From positions 1-64,000 of the forward strand of contig JACQAL010000043.1 in assembly GCA_016195025.1 (NCBI GenBank): a stretch of DNA of 64,000 nt, given 5' to 3'. The stretch's first letter is position 1, and every line of letters starts with the position of its first letter. A program made the translations under genes and the position numbers. Positions 1-7,336 of the stretch are shown one piece after another. This DNA comes from Bacteroidota bacterium. Lineage in GTDB: Bacteria > Bacteroidota > Bacteroidia > Palsa-948. A model generated the notes under the pieces. The model was not told the DNA's origin, did not search any database, and saw nothing but the letters and a program-made list of their open reading frames with translations.

Positions 1-372
1 AATGCCCCACTTCGGAAAATATTTTACGAGCATGGTATGCGTGCTTCCGAAAATTGCGCGTGCGGAAATAATATGGTCTCCTGTTTTCAGAAATGCCATG
101 AAACTTGCGAACACAGCAGCCATTCCCGTTGCGGTGGCGTAGGCGGCTTCCGTTCCTTCGAGCAGCGCCATTTTATCTTCCAACTCTTTTACGCCCGGAT
201 TTGAAAAGCGGCTGTAAATATTTCCTGCTTTTTCTTCGGCAAACACCGCGCGCATTTCTTCTCCTGAATCAAAGGTGAAACCGGAGGTGAGAAACAGAGG
301 AGAAGAATTTTCTTTCTCCTGCGTTTGCTTCACGCGCGTGCGGACGGCTATGGTTTCAAATCTTTTTTTCAT
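1..372 (-). CDS. metZ: O-succinyl/O-acetylhomoserine sulfhydrylase-type PLP enzyme, N-terminal part (cut by window edge)
   Basis: Reading the minus strand from the ATG at 372 gives 124 uninterrupted residues that run off the left edge. They match the start of the Cys/Met-metabolism PLP family: an opening RFETIAVRTR, then SPLFLTSGFTF, the NIYSRFSNP stretch, and ATATGMAAVFASF, where the cofactor phosphate is bound. In this family homoserine esters are converted to homocysteine, or to cystathionine, in the cytoplasm. The start overlaps the 3' end of the upstream osmC-like gene by 17 bases, so the two are translationally coupled. The divergent metX gene supplies the acylated substrate. The catalytic lysine lies outside the window, so sulfhydrylase and cystathionine gamma-synthase cannot be told apart; the symbol is provisional. 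Confidence 0.85.
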   Translation of the reverse strand, partial: MKKRFETIAVRTRVKQTQEKENSSPLFLTSGFTFDSGEEMRAVFAEEKAGNIYSRFSNPGVKELEDKMALLEGTEAAYATATGMAAVFASFMAFLKTGDHIISARAIFGSTHTMLVKYFPKWGI

Positions 373-784
373 TCACTGAAACTTTATATTCAACCTTTGC
401 TCCTGCCATCCGCAATGTTTTTGCCACCGAACAATATTTCTCTATCGAAAGTTCAACGGCTCGCTTTGCTTTTTCGGATTCAATTTTTCCTGAAAAAATA
501 AAGTGCGCTTTCACAGTTGTAAAAACGGCTGCACCTTTCACGTGCTCCCTTTCGCCTTCTACTTCCACTTCAAACGATTTTATTTCCTGTTTTTGTTTTT
601 TCAGAATAGAAACCACATCAATCGCGCTGCAGGCAGCCATTGACATCAGCAAGGTTTGCATCGGTCGAACGCCCTTGTTATGCCCGCCAATTTTTTCTGC
701 TGCATCATAGTGAACAGTTCGTCCATCTTCATTCCTGCCTTCAAAATGAAAAGCATCGTCAATCCGTTTGAGAGAAACTTTCAT
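356..784 (-). CDS. OsmC/Ohr family protein
   Basis: 142 residues, full length for the OsmC family of thiol-dependent peroxidases. The two conserved redox cysteines are visible: Cys52 in the MSMAACSAIDV helix and Cys118 in the EKYCSVAKTL motif. Known members reduce organic hydroperoxides in the cytoplasm; the YhfA-like branch, which this resembles, is poorly characterised. A TAnnTTTG promoter element lies 8 bases upstream of the ATG. The stop codon lies inside the start of the metZ-type gene, so the two form an operon. Its place in a methionine-pathway operon suggests protection of sulfur metabolism from oxidants, but that is inference. Confidence 0.9.
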   Translation of the reverse strand: MKVSLKRIDDAFHFEGRNEDGRTVHYDAAEKIGGHNKGVRPMQTLLMSMAACSAIDVVSILKKQKQEIKSFEVEVEGEREHVKGAAVFTTVKAHFIFSGKIESEKAKRAVELSIEKYCSVAKTLRMAGAKVEYKVSVNEKKI

Positions 785-792
785 AGCGGAGC

Positions 793-800
793 CAAAGGTA
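793..800 (-). promoter_or_regulatory. Bacteroidota -7 element for osmC-metZ
   Basis: Minus-strand TACCTTTG matches the -7 consensus TAnnTTTG and lies 8 bases before the osmC ATG. No clear TTTG -33 box is seen 19 bases further upstream. Together with the element at 811-818 it makes a compact divergent promoter region for methionine genes. Confidence 0.5.
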
Positions 801-810
801 ATTAAAGAAT

Positions 811-818
811 TATATTTG
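811..818 (+). promoter_or_regulatory. Bacteroidota -7 element for metX
   Basis: TATATTTG matches TAnnTTTG and lies 27 bases before the ATG at 846. It falls inside the longer open frame that begins at 768, which argues for the 846 start. Confidence 0.5.
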
Positions 819-845
819 CGCGGTGCGGATAACGAGTTTTTAAGA

Positions 846-1856
846 ATGCTGAAAAAGTTTACATATAACCAGCGTTTCCTATTAGAATCAGGAGAGGAAT
901 TACCTTCGCTTGAAATTGCTTTTCATACTTACGGTGAACTGAACAAGAAAAAAAACAATGCGATTTGGATTTGCCATGCGCTCACCGCAAATTCCGATTG
1001 CGCGGACTGGTGGAGCGGTTTGGTTGGAGAAGGGAAAATTTTTGACACAAAAAAATATTTTATTGTCTGCGCGAATATTCCCGGCTCGTGCTATGGAAGT
1101 TCCGGACCGCAAAGTATAAATCCAAAGACAGGCAGAAAATATTATTCGGAGTTTCCGCAAGTAACAATTCGCGACATGGTGAACGCGCATATTCTCCTGC
1201 GAAAACATTTGGGCATAGAAAAAATATTTATTGGCGCGGGCGGAAGCATGGGTGCTTACCAGATTTTGGAATGGTCGGTAATGGAGCCGAAAATTTTTGA
1301 GCGGATGATTCTGATGAATACTTCTGCAAGAGAATCTGCCTGGGGAATTGCCATTCACTCTGCACAGCGGCTTGCAATTGAAGCCGATTCCACCTGGAAA
1401 AAAGAAGCGGATGAAGCGGGCGCAAAAGGATTGAAAGCCGCGCGCGCAATCGGAATGCTCACGTACCGCAATTACCAAACTTTTGCCGCGCAGCAAACCG
1501 ATGAAGACAATGAGATGCTGGACAGCTTCAAAGCATCTTCCTATATAAATCACCAGGGAGAAAAATTAGTGAATCGTTTTAATGCGCAGTCATATTGGAT
1601 TTTGACAAAAGCAATGGACTCGCACAATCTTGCCCGCAGAAGAGGGAAAATGGAAAGTGTTCTGAAAAAAATAAAATCAAAAACGCTTCTACTTGGAATG
1701 AGCAGCGATATTCTTTGCCCGAACGCGGAACAAAAATTTCTTGCAAAACATTTGCAGAATGCCTCTTTGAAAATTGTGGACTCTTCTTACGGACACGATG
1801 GGTTTTTAATTGAGTGGGAGAAGTTGACGAAAATTATTTCAAGATGGCTTCGTTAA
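846..1856 (+). CDS. metX: Homoserine O-acetyltransferase
   Basis: 336-residue alpha/beta-hydrolase that transfers an acyl group (usually acetyl, from acetyl-CoA) to homoserine, the first committed step to methionine. The catalytic triad is readable: nucleophile Ser134 in GAGGSMGAYQ, Asp288 in GMSSDILCP and His317 in YGHDGFL. The nucleophile elbow reads GSMGA rather than the common GSMGG. The frame is open from 768, but that start would overlap osmC and contain the promoter, so 846 was chosen; it gives the usual family length. Its last four bases overlap the stop of the convergent scoB. Acetyl versus succinyl preference cannot be settled from the motifs read here. Confidence 0.9.
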   Translation: MLKKFTYNQRFLLESGEELPSLEIAFHTYGELNKKKNNAIWICHALTANSDCADWWSGLVGEGKIFDTKKYFIVCANIPGSCYGSSGPQSINPKTGRKYYSEFPQVTIRDMVNAHILLRKHLGIEKIFIGAGGSMGAYQILEWSVMEPKIFERMILMNTSARESAWGIAIHSAQRLAIEADSTWKKEADEAGAKGLKAARAIGMLTYRNYQTFAAQQTDEDNEMLDSFKASSYINHQGEKLVNRFNAQSYWILTKAMDSHNLARRRGKMESVLKKIKSKTLLLGMSSDILCPNAEQKFLAKHLQNASLKIVDSSYGHDGFLIEWEKLTKIISRWLR

Positions 1857-2512
1857 TTTAATTGCATCTCCAGAATTTCTCCTTCAACTATTAATTTACC
1901 TGCAGTGGATTTTTTTATATGGTCGACCGAAACCCCGGGAGCTCGTTCAATAAGTTTAAATCCTCCTTCAGGAACAATATCATACACGCCAAGTTCGGTT
2001 ACAATTTTTTTTATGCAGCGAACTCCGGTAATCGGCAGCGTGCATTTCGGAAGAAGTTTTGATTCGCCCGCTTTGTTCACCTGCTGCATGGCGACAATAA
2101 TATTTTTTGCGCTCGCCACCAAATCCATTGCGCCACCCATTCCTTTAACCATCTTGCCGGGAATTTTCCAGTTGGCAATGTCTCCGTTCTCGCTTACTTC
2201 CATCGCGCCTAAAATTGTCAAGTCAACTTTCTGCGCGCGTATCATTCCAAAACTCAAAGCGGAATCAAAAATGGAAGCGCCTTTCAAAAGCGTAACCGTT
2301 TGCTTTCCTGCATTAATTAAATCCGAATCTTCTTCGCCTTCATAGGGAAAAGGACCCATTCCCAAAATTCCGTTTTCGGATTGAAGAACAATGTCAACTC
2401 CTTTTGGAACATAGTTGGCGCACAATGTCGGAATTCCGATTCCTAAATTTACATAGTAGCCGTCTTTAATTTCTTTCGCGATTCGTTTTGCGATGCCGTC
2501 TTTATCTAACAT
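1853..2512 (-). CDS. scoB: 3-oxoacid CoA-transferase subunit B
   Basis: 219 residues, the normal length of the beta subunit of the acetoacetate:succinyl-CoA transferase (SCOT/AtoAD) family. The catalytic glutamate lies in the LQSENGILGMGP motif near residue 46. An early GIGIPTL stretch and the C-terminal EGGFKLIERAPGVS segment are also typical. With the alpha subunit encoded 42 bases upstream it forms a heteromeric cytoplasmic enzyme that moves CoA between succinyl-CoA and acetoacetate, feeding ketone bodies or branched-chain degradation products into central metabolism. Exact acyl specificity is not visible. Confidence 0.93.
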   Translation of the reverse strand: MLDKDGIAKRIAKEIKDGYYVNLGIGIPTLCANYVPKGVDIVLQSENGILGMGPFPYEGEEDSDLINAGKQTVTLLKGASIFDSALSFGMIRAQKVDLTILGAMEVSENGDIANWKIPGKMVKGMGGAMDLVASAKNIIVAMQQVNKAGESKLLPKCTLPITGVRCIKKIVTELGVYDIVPEGGFKLIERAPGVSVDHIKKSTAGKLIVEGEILEMQLN

Positions 2513-2518
2513 TTTTTA

Positions 2519-2558
2519 TTTCGTATTTTTCGTACAGTTTCGTTTTTCGAAGATTTAT
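2519..2558. repeat. TTTCGTA-type intergenic repeat, copy 1
   Basis: A 40-base T-rich stretch, TTTCGTATTTTTCGTAC and onward, fills the scoA-scoB gap. It is nearly identical to 5740-5779 upstream of prs, with only a few mismatches. Its position within an operon suggests a mobile or slippage-prone simple repeat, not a promoter. Confidence 0.6.
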
Positions 2559-3262
2559 TTTTTTCTTACGGTTCGTTGTTCAATTCGTTTCTGATAATTA
2601 CTGCCTTGGAAAATTCTATGAACATAAATTCCCGGCACGTGAATGGAGTCAGGATTTAATTCTCCCGGCTGAACTAATTCTTCCACTTCGGCAATCGTAA
2701 TTTTTCCGCTCATCGCTACAAGCGGAGAAAAATTCCGTGTGGTTAATCTGAAAACTAAATTTCCTATCGTATCGCCCTTCCATGCTTTCACTATGGCGAA
2801 GTCGGGCTCGAAAGCGTATTCCATTAAATAATCTTTTTCTGTTCCGTTGAATTTGAATCTCCGCACTTCTTTTCCAGCCGCGACTTCTGTTCCCACTCCC
2901 GCAGGAGTATAAATCACCGGCATTCCATAACCGCCAGCCATTAATCGTGTTGCTAACGTTCCCTGCGGAATCAAATCCACTTCCAGTTCTCCGCTGAGCA
3001 TTTGCCGCTCGAACTCCGCATTTTCTCCTACGTAAGACGAAACCATTTTTTTAATTTGCTTTTTGTGAAGCAGCAAACCCAAACCGAAATCATCCACGCC
3101 CGCATTGTTGGAAATGCACGTGAGCCCTTTCACATTTTTTTTCACCAGCGCTGAAATGCAGTTCTCCGGAATTCCGCACAAGCCGAAACCACCGAGGGCA
3201 ATGGTCATTCCGTCCTGTACATCTTTTACTGCTTCGTCAGCGTTTTTTACTGTCTTGTTCAT
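2555..3262 (-). CDS. scoA: 3-oxoacid CoA-transferase subunit A
   Basis: 235-residue alpha subunit of the SCOT family and partner of scoB. The hallmark [10 protein letters not shown] lies near residues 24-33, followed by the [12 protein letters not shown] segment and [11 protein letters not shown]. The length is typical. The gene is transcribed first, with scoB after a 42-base gap holding an A/T-rich repeat. The C-terminus ([10 protein letters not shown]) ends inside that repeat, so its last few residues may have been altered by it. Confidence 0.93.
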   Translation of the reverse strand: MNKTVKNADEAVKDVQDGMTIALGGFGLCGIPENCISALVKKNVKGLTCISNNAGVDDFGLGLLLHKKQIKKMVSSYVGENAEFERQMLSGELEVDLIPQGTLATRLMAGGYGMPVIYTPAGVGTEVAAGKEVRRFKFNGTEKDYLMEYAFEPDFAIVKAWKGDTIGNLVFRLTTRNFSPLVAMSGKITIAEVEELVQPGELNPDSIHVPGIYVHRIFQGSNYQKRIEQRTVRKK

Positions 3263-3352
3263 ATTTGAAATTTTTTCTGGTAACGAAATAACGAATTTTG
3301 TTACGAATATTACAAATCATTTCTTACTGCCAACTGCCGCTGCTACTGCCGC

Positions 3353-5653
3353 TCAGAAATTCTCATCTTCAGTTTTATCCCCTTCTTGTCCGCCTCCTTG
3401 TTCCATTTCTTTATTATACTTATCGCAATCCATTTCCACATTTATTTTTCCTGCGGGCTTTTCAAAATCTCCCTGGTACAAATTTATTTTTTTATCGGCA
3501 TATACTTTCTGCATATAATAAGCAAAAATCGGAAGCGCCATGGAAGCGCCTTGTCCTTCTGTCATGTTGGAAAAATGAATGCCGCGGTCTTCTCCGCCCA
3601 CCCATGTTCCGGTTACAAGGTCAGGAGTAATTCCCATGAACCAACCGTCAGAATGATTTTGCGTGGTGCCGGTTTTTCCTGCGAGCGGATTCATCAATTT
3701 ATATTTGTAGCGAAGGCGGCTTCCGGTTCCGTTCTGCACAACGCCTTGCAGCATGGAGAGCGACACGTATGCTTTTTCTTCGTTCATCACTTCTTCGGTT
3801 TTCGGGCGGAAGTCAGCAAGCACTCTTCCGTTTTTATCTTCAATGCGCGTGACAAAAATAGGTTCAACTCGTGTTCCTTTATTTGCAAACGTGCTCATGG
3901 CACCCGTCATTTCAAAAACAGAAATATCTGCCGTGCCGAGGCAAAGCGAAGGAACGGGTTCGAGCGGAGCAGTGATTCCTAATCGTTGTGCGAACTGCAC
4001 CACCGGCTCGGGACCGAATTGTTTCATGATGTAAGCAGTAACCCAGTTGATGGAAAGCGCCAACGCGAATTTCATGGTCACCATTTTTCCGTTGTATTCT
4101 TCTTCCCCGGAATTTTGCGGAGTCCATGGCGGCTGATTCGGAAGTTCAAATGTTACGGGCACATTCGGAATTTTCTGGCAAGGCGACCATCCTTCCATGA
4201 TCGCGAGCGCATACACAAACGGTTTGAATGTTGAACCGACTTGCCGCGTTGCCCTGCGGTTCACATGATCATATTTGAAATGTTTGTAATTGATTCCACC
4301 TACCCATGCTTTGATGTAGCCCGTGTGCGGATCCATGCTCATCAATCCCGCCTGCAGAAAATGTTTGTAGTAGCGAATCGAATCCCATGGAGTCATCGTG
4401 GTATCAAATTCTCCGTTCCAGGAAAAAACCCGCATGGATGCAGGCATATTAAAATCTTTTTTGATTTCTTCTTCACTCATGCCTGCGGTTTTCAGGTTGT
4501 GGTAACGGTCGGAGCGATGCATAGCTGAAACCATCAGCCCGTTTATTTCTTCATTCGTCAGGCGGAAATCAAACGGAGGATTTTTTTTCTTCTGGCACTC
4601 TTTGAAAAAACTTTTCTGAATTTCTTTCATGTGTTCTTCCATAGCACGCTCGGCATATTGCTGCATGCGCGAATCAATCGTAGTGTAAATTTTTAATCCA
4701 TCACGATACACATCGTATTTTGTTCCATCGGGTTTCGGATTTTCGTCAATCCATTTCCGCATGAAATCATCGCGCAGGTATTCGCGGAAGTAAGGAGCGA
4801 TGCCAAGGTTGTGGTCTTCGGGCTGGAAATTTAATCCGAGCGGAAGTTTTTTCAGCGAATCAAATTTTTGTTCGGATAAATATCCATACTTCACCATTTG
4901 CGCCATCACCACATTTCGCCTTTGCAGCGTTGTGTCGGCTCTTCGCTGCGGGTTGAACAGCGCAGGATTTTTGCACATGCCCACGAGCATGGCGGCTTGT
5001 TCTGTCTTCAGTGAATCGGGCGTGGTGTTGAAATAAATTTTCGAAGCGGATTTAATTCCCACAGCAAGATTGATGAAATCAAATTTGTTGATGTACATGG
5101 TGAGGATTTCTTCCTTGGTGTATTGCTTTTCCAAACGCGCAGCAATAATCCACTCTTTAATTTTTCTTGCCACAAGTTTTATCTTCGACTGATTTTTTTC
5201 CCTGGGGAAAAGCATTTTTGCCAATTGCTGCGAGAGTGTGCTTCCGCCACCGCTGCTTTCTTCTCCGCCAATAACCGTGCGGAACAACACCCGGAACAAT
5301 CCGCGCAAATCAACTCCCGAATGATCGTAGAAGCGCGCGTCTTCCGTTGCAATTAATCCGTTCACCAAAGAAGGACTGAGGTCTCTGTATTTTACGTTCA
5401 CGCGATTTTCTGCATAATATTTTCCCAGAATTTTTCCATCGGAAGAAATTATTTCAGTGGCCAGATTTGTTTGCGGATTCAGAAGTTCATTCGTAGAAGG
5501 AAGTTTTCCGAACCATTCCATGGAAACCATCCACACCAAAAGAAATATCAAAAGGAAAGGAACAATCACCAGCGCCCAGAAAATGCGCAGGTATTTTTTC
5601 AGTTTCTTCTCGGGGAGTTTTTGTTTTTTCTTTTCTGGGTTTGTTTCGCTCAT
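3353..5653 (-). CDS. Penicillin-binding protein 1A (bifunctional transglycosylase/transpeptidase)
   Basis: 766 residues. A short basic cytoplasmic tail is followed by one membrane anchor at about 23-45. The GT51 glycosyltransferase domain has the catalytic Glu104 in ATEDARFY and the GGSTLSQQLAK motif near 136-146. The transpeptidase domain carries the active-site serine and lysine of STFK (474-477), SIN (534-536) and KTGT (660-663). It polymerises lipid II and cross-links peptidoglycan on the periplasmic face. The acidic, Gln/Gly-rich C-terminal tail is typical of Bacteroidota versions. It appears to be a single-gene unit between scoA and the divergent prs. Confidence 0.95.
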   Translation of the reverse strand: MSETNPEKKKQKLPEKKLKKYLRIFWALVIVPFLLIFLLVWMVSMEWFGKLPSTNELLNPQTNLATEIISSDGKILGKYYAENRVNVKYRDLSPSLVNGLIATEDARFYDHSGVDLRGLFRVLFRTVIGGEESSGGGSTLSQQLAKMLFPREKNQSKIKLVARKIKEWIIAARLEKQYTKEEILTMYINKFDFINLAVGIKSASKIYFNTTPDSLKTEQAAMLVGMCKNPALFNPQRRADTTLQRRNVVMAQMVKYGYLSEQKFDSLKKLPLGLNFQPEDHNLGIAPYFREYLRDDFMRKWIDENPKPDGTKYDVYRDGLKIYTTIDSRMQQYAERAMEEHMKEIQKSFFKECQKKKNPPFDFRLTNEEINGLMVSAMHRSDRYHNLKTAGMSEEEIKKDFNMPASMRVFSWNGEFDTTMTPWDSIRYYKHFLQAGLMSMDPHTGYIKAWVGGINYKHFKYDHVNRRATRQVGSTFKPFVYALAIMEGWSPCQKIPNVPVTFELPNQPPWTPQNSGEEEYNGKMVTMKFALALSINWVTAYIMKQFGPEPVVQFAQRLGITAPLEPVPSLCLGTADISVFEMTGAMSTFANKGTRVEPIFVTRIEDKNGRVLADFRPKTEEVMNEEKAYVSLSMLQGVVQNGTGSRLRYKYKLMNPLAGKTGTTQNHSDGWFMGITPDLVTGTWVGGEDRGIHFSNMTEGQGASMALPIFAYYMQKVYADKKINLYQGDFEKPAGKINVEMDCDKYNKEMEQGGGQEGDKTEDENF

Positions 5654-5739
5654 GGAAATAGGTGGATAAAGGTAGAAAATCTACGAAAGGCGAAACAATA
5701 CGAACAATACGAAACGGAAGAGAAAATATTGTATTCATC

Positions 5740-5779
5740 TTTCGTATTTTTCGTACAAATTCGTTTTTCGCTGATTTAT
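5740..5779. repeat. TTTCGTA-type intergenic repeat, copy 2
   Basis: Near-copy of 2519-2558. The preceding 5690-5720 holds runs of GAAACAATACGAA in the reverse sense, so the PBP1A-prs gap could fold into a long imperfect hairpin. It lies directly upstream of the prs -7 element. Confidence 0.6.
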
Positions 5780-5785
5780 ATTTTC

Positions 5786-5793
5786 TATCTTTG
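5786..5793 (+). promoter_or_regulatory. Bacteroidota -7 element for prs
   Basis: TATCTTTG matches TAnnTTTG, 12 bases before the ATG at 5806. It lies inside the longer open frame beginning at 5662 and supports the internal start. Confidence 0.5.
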
Positions 5794-5805
5794 TTTTCGC
5801 TCTCA

Positions 5806-6741
5806 ATGACCACTCCCGACATAAAAATATTTTCAGGAACTGCCAGCCATATTCTTGCGGAGAAAATCGCTTCCGCCTGCGGACAACCTCTCGGAAAAGT
5901 TTCATTAAACAAATTCAGCGATGGAGAGTTCGCTCCTTCGTTTGAAGAAACAGTTCGAGGGAATAATGTTTTTCTTGTTCAATCCACTTTTCCTCCGGCA
6001 GAAAATCTTTTTGAACTTCTGCTGATGATTGATGCGGCTAAGCGCGCTTCGGCAAAAAATATTGTGGCGGTGATTCCTTATTTTGGTTTTGCGCGGCAGG
6101 ACAGAAAAGACCAGCCGCGAGTTCCTATTGGCGCAAAACTCATAGCGAATCTTCTTACTGCAGCAGGTGCAACCCGCGTGATGACGATGGATCTGCACGC
6201 TGACCAGATTCAAGGATTTTTTGAAATGCCGGTTGACCATCTTTTTGCTTCCACGATTTTTATTCCGTACATAAAAAAATTAAATCTTTCCGACCTTTCT
6301 ATTGTTTCTCCGGATATTGGCGGCTCGAAGCGCGCAAATGCCTACGCGAAATATCTCGGAGCAGAAATCGCAATCTGTTACAAGCAACGAAAAAAAGCAA
6401 ACGTGATTGAAAGCATGACTGTGATTGGAGAAGTGGAAGGAAGAAATGTAATTCTGCTGGATGATTTGGTAGATACTGCCGGAACTCTCTGCACCGCTGC
6501 TGATATGCTGATGGATAAAGGAGCGAAAAGTGTCCGCGCAATTTGCACGCATCCGGTTCTTTCCGGAAAAGCGTACGAGAAAATTGAAAAATCAAAAATG
6601 CTTGAGTTGATTGTGACAGATACAATTCCTCTGCAACAGGAAAGCAAAAAAATAAAAGTGATTTCGGTTGCCGAACTTTTTGCCAGCGTAATTGACAAAG
6701 TGCTGAGCCATGAATCCATCAGCGCGCATTTTATAATGTAA
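5806..6741 (+). CDS. prs: Ribose-phosphate pyrophosphokinase (PRPP synthetase)
   Basis: 311 residues, standard for class I PRPP synthetases, which make PRPP from ribose 5-phosphate and ATP for purine, pyrimidine, histidine and NAD synthesis. Readable motifs are KFSDGEF, FARQDRK (ATP loop), VSPDIGGSKRA and the PRPP-binding loop LLDDLVDTAGT, in which the common GGT is AGT. The frame is open from 5662, but the upstream residues are not family-like and contain the promoter, so 5806 was chosen. It is transcribed divergently from PBP1A. Confidence 0.93.
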   Translation: MTTPDIKIFSGTASHILAEKIASACGQPLGKVSLNKFSDGEFAPSFEETVRGNNVFLVQSTFPPAENLFELLLMIDAAKRASAKNIVAVIPYFGFARQDRKDQPRVPIGAKLIANLLTAAGATRVMTMDLHADQIQGFFEMPVDHLFASTIFIPYIKKLNLSDLSIVSPDIGGSKRANAYAKYLGAEIAICYKQRKKANVIESMTVIGEVEGRNVILLDDLVDTAGTLCTAADMLMDKGAKSVRAICTHPVLSGKAYEKIEKSKMLELIVTDTIPLQQESKKIKVISVAELFASVIDKVLSHESISAHFIM

Positions 6742-6830
6742 AAATTTAGTTCTCGGTTATTAGTTCATGAAACCAAAACCATAAACTAAAAAACCAAAAC
6801 AAGAAACAACAAACTAAAAACTAAATCATC
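6742..6830. repeat. AACCAAAAC/ACTAAAAAC low-complexity intergenic repeat
   Basis: The gap between prs and the next gene consists of short variants of ACCAAAAC, ATAAACTAAAA and AACTAAAAACTAA. The same phrase style recurs at 60792-60904 and 44836-44876. No promoter or terminator is evident in it. Confidence 0.5.
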
Positions 6831-7223
6831 ATGAACTGGAAATTAATCTTCGGCTGCTCATTGTTCGGACTGGCAATGGCAATTTCAACTGCGTTTTTTC
6901 TTCCCGGGAAAATTGAAATGATTTTTTGGCTGGCAATTTTTCTGATAGTCGCGTATCTCGTAGCGAAAAGTGCAGCAGGAAAATTTTTTCTTCACGGATT
7001 TCTAATCAGTTTAGTAAATTCTGTTTGGGTGGTGAGCGCGCACATTCTTTTCTTCAAAAATTATATGGAACTAAATCCCGAAATGTGGCAGATGCAAGCG
7101 CAAATGCCCATGCCCGAACATCCGCGCATGATGATGGCAATAATGGGACCAATCATAGGAGTTGCATTTGGAATTATTCTTGGCTTGTTCTGCTGGGCAG
7201 CTTCCAAAATGGTGAAGAAATAA
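6831..7223 (+). CDS. Small multi-spanning membrane protein of unknown function
   Basis: 130 residues with about four hydrophobic helices, roughly at 5-24, 28-46, 53-75 and 103-124. A Met/Pro-rich loop (MQAQMPMPEHPRMMM) separates the last two and is expected outside the bilayer. Small, uncharacterised four-helix membrane proteins like this are common in Bacteroidota; I do not recognise a functional family. The methionine-rich loop could bind copper, but there is no supporting neighbour, so this is only a thought. Confidence 0.7.
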   Translation: MNWKLIFGCSLFGLAMAISTAFFLPGKIEMIFWLAIFLIVAYLVAKSAAGKFFLHGFLISLVNSVWVVSAHILFFKNYMELNPEMWQMQAQMPMPEHPRMMMAIMGPIIGVAFGIILGLFCWAASKMVKK

Positions 7224-7247
7224 CTCCTTAAAAAAGTCAGCAATAAT

Positions 7248-7278
7248 TTTGACTTTCTCAATCTAAATTTTACCTTTA
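7248..7278 (+). promoter_or_regulatory. Promoter for the secreted BNR protein (TTTG-N19-TACCTTTA)
   Basis: TTTG at 7248-7251, exactly 19 bases, then TACCTTTA at 7271-7278, a one-base departure from TAnnTTTG. The ATG follows at 7337, leaving a leader of about 55 bases. Confidence 0.6.
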
Positions 7279-7336
7279 CCAACTCTTTTTTCAAAAACAA
7301 ATTAAATCCAATAAACCAATCATAAATTTTTCCGCT

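Noticed and set aside
768-845. Upstream extension of metX to 768
   Set aside because: It would overlap osmC and contain the divergent promoter elements; the added residues do not match the family.
900-1553. Long minus-strand frame opposite metX
   Set aside because: It is a shadow of metX with no family resemblance; similar shadow frames opposite prs, sdhA, sdhB and typA were dismissed for the same reason.
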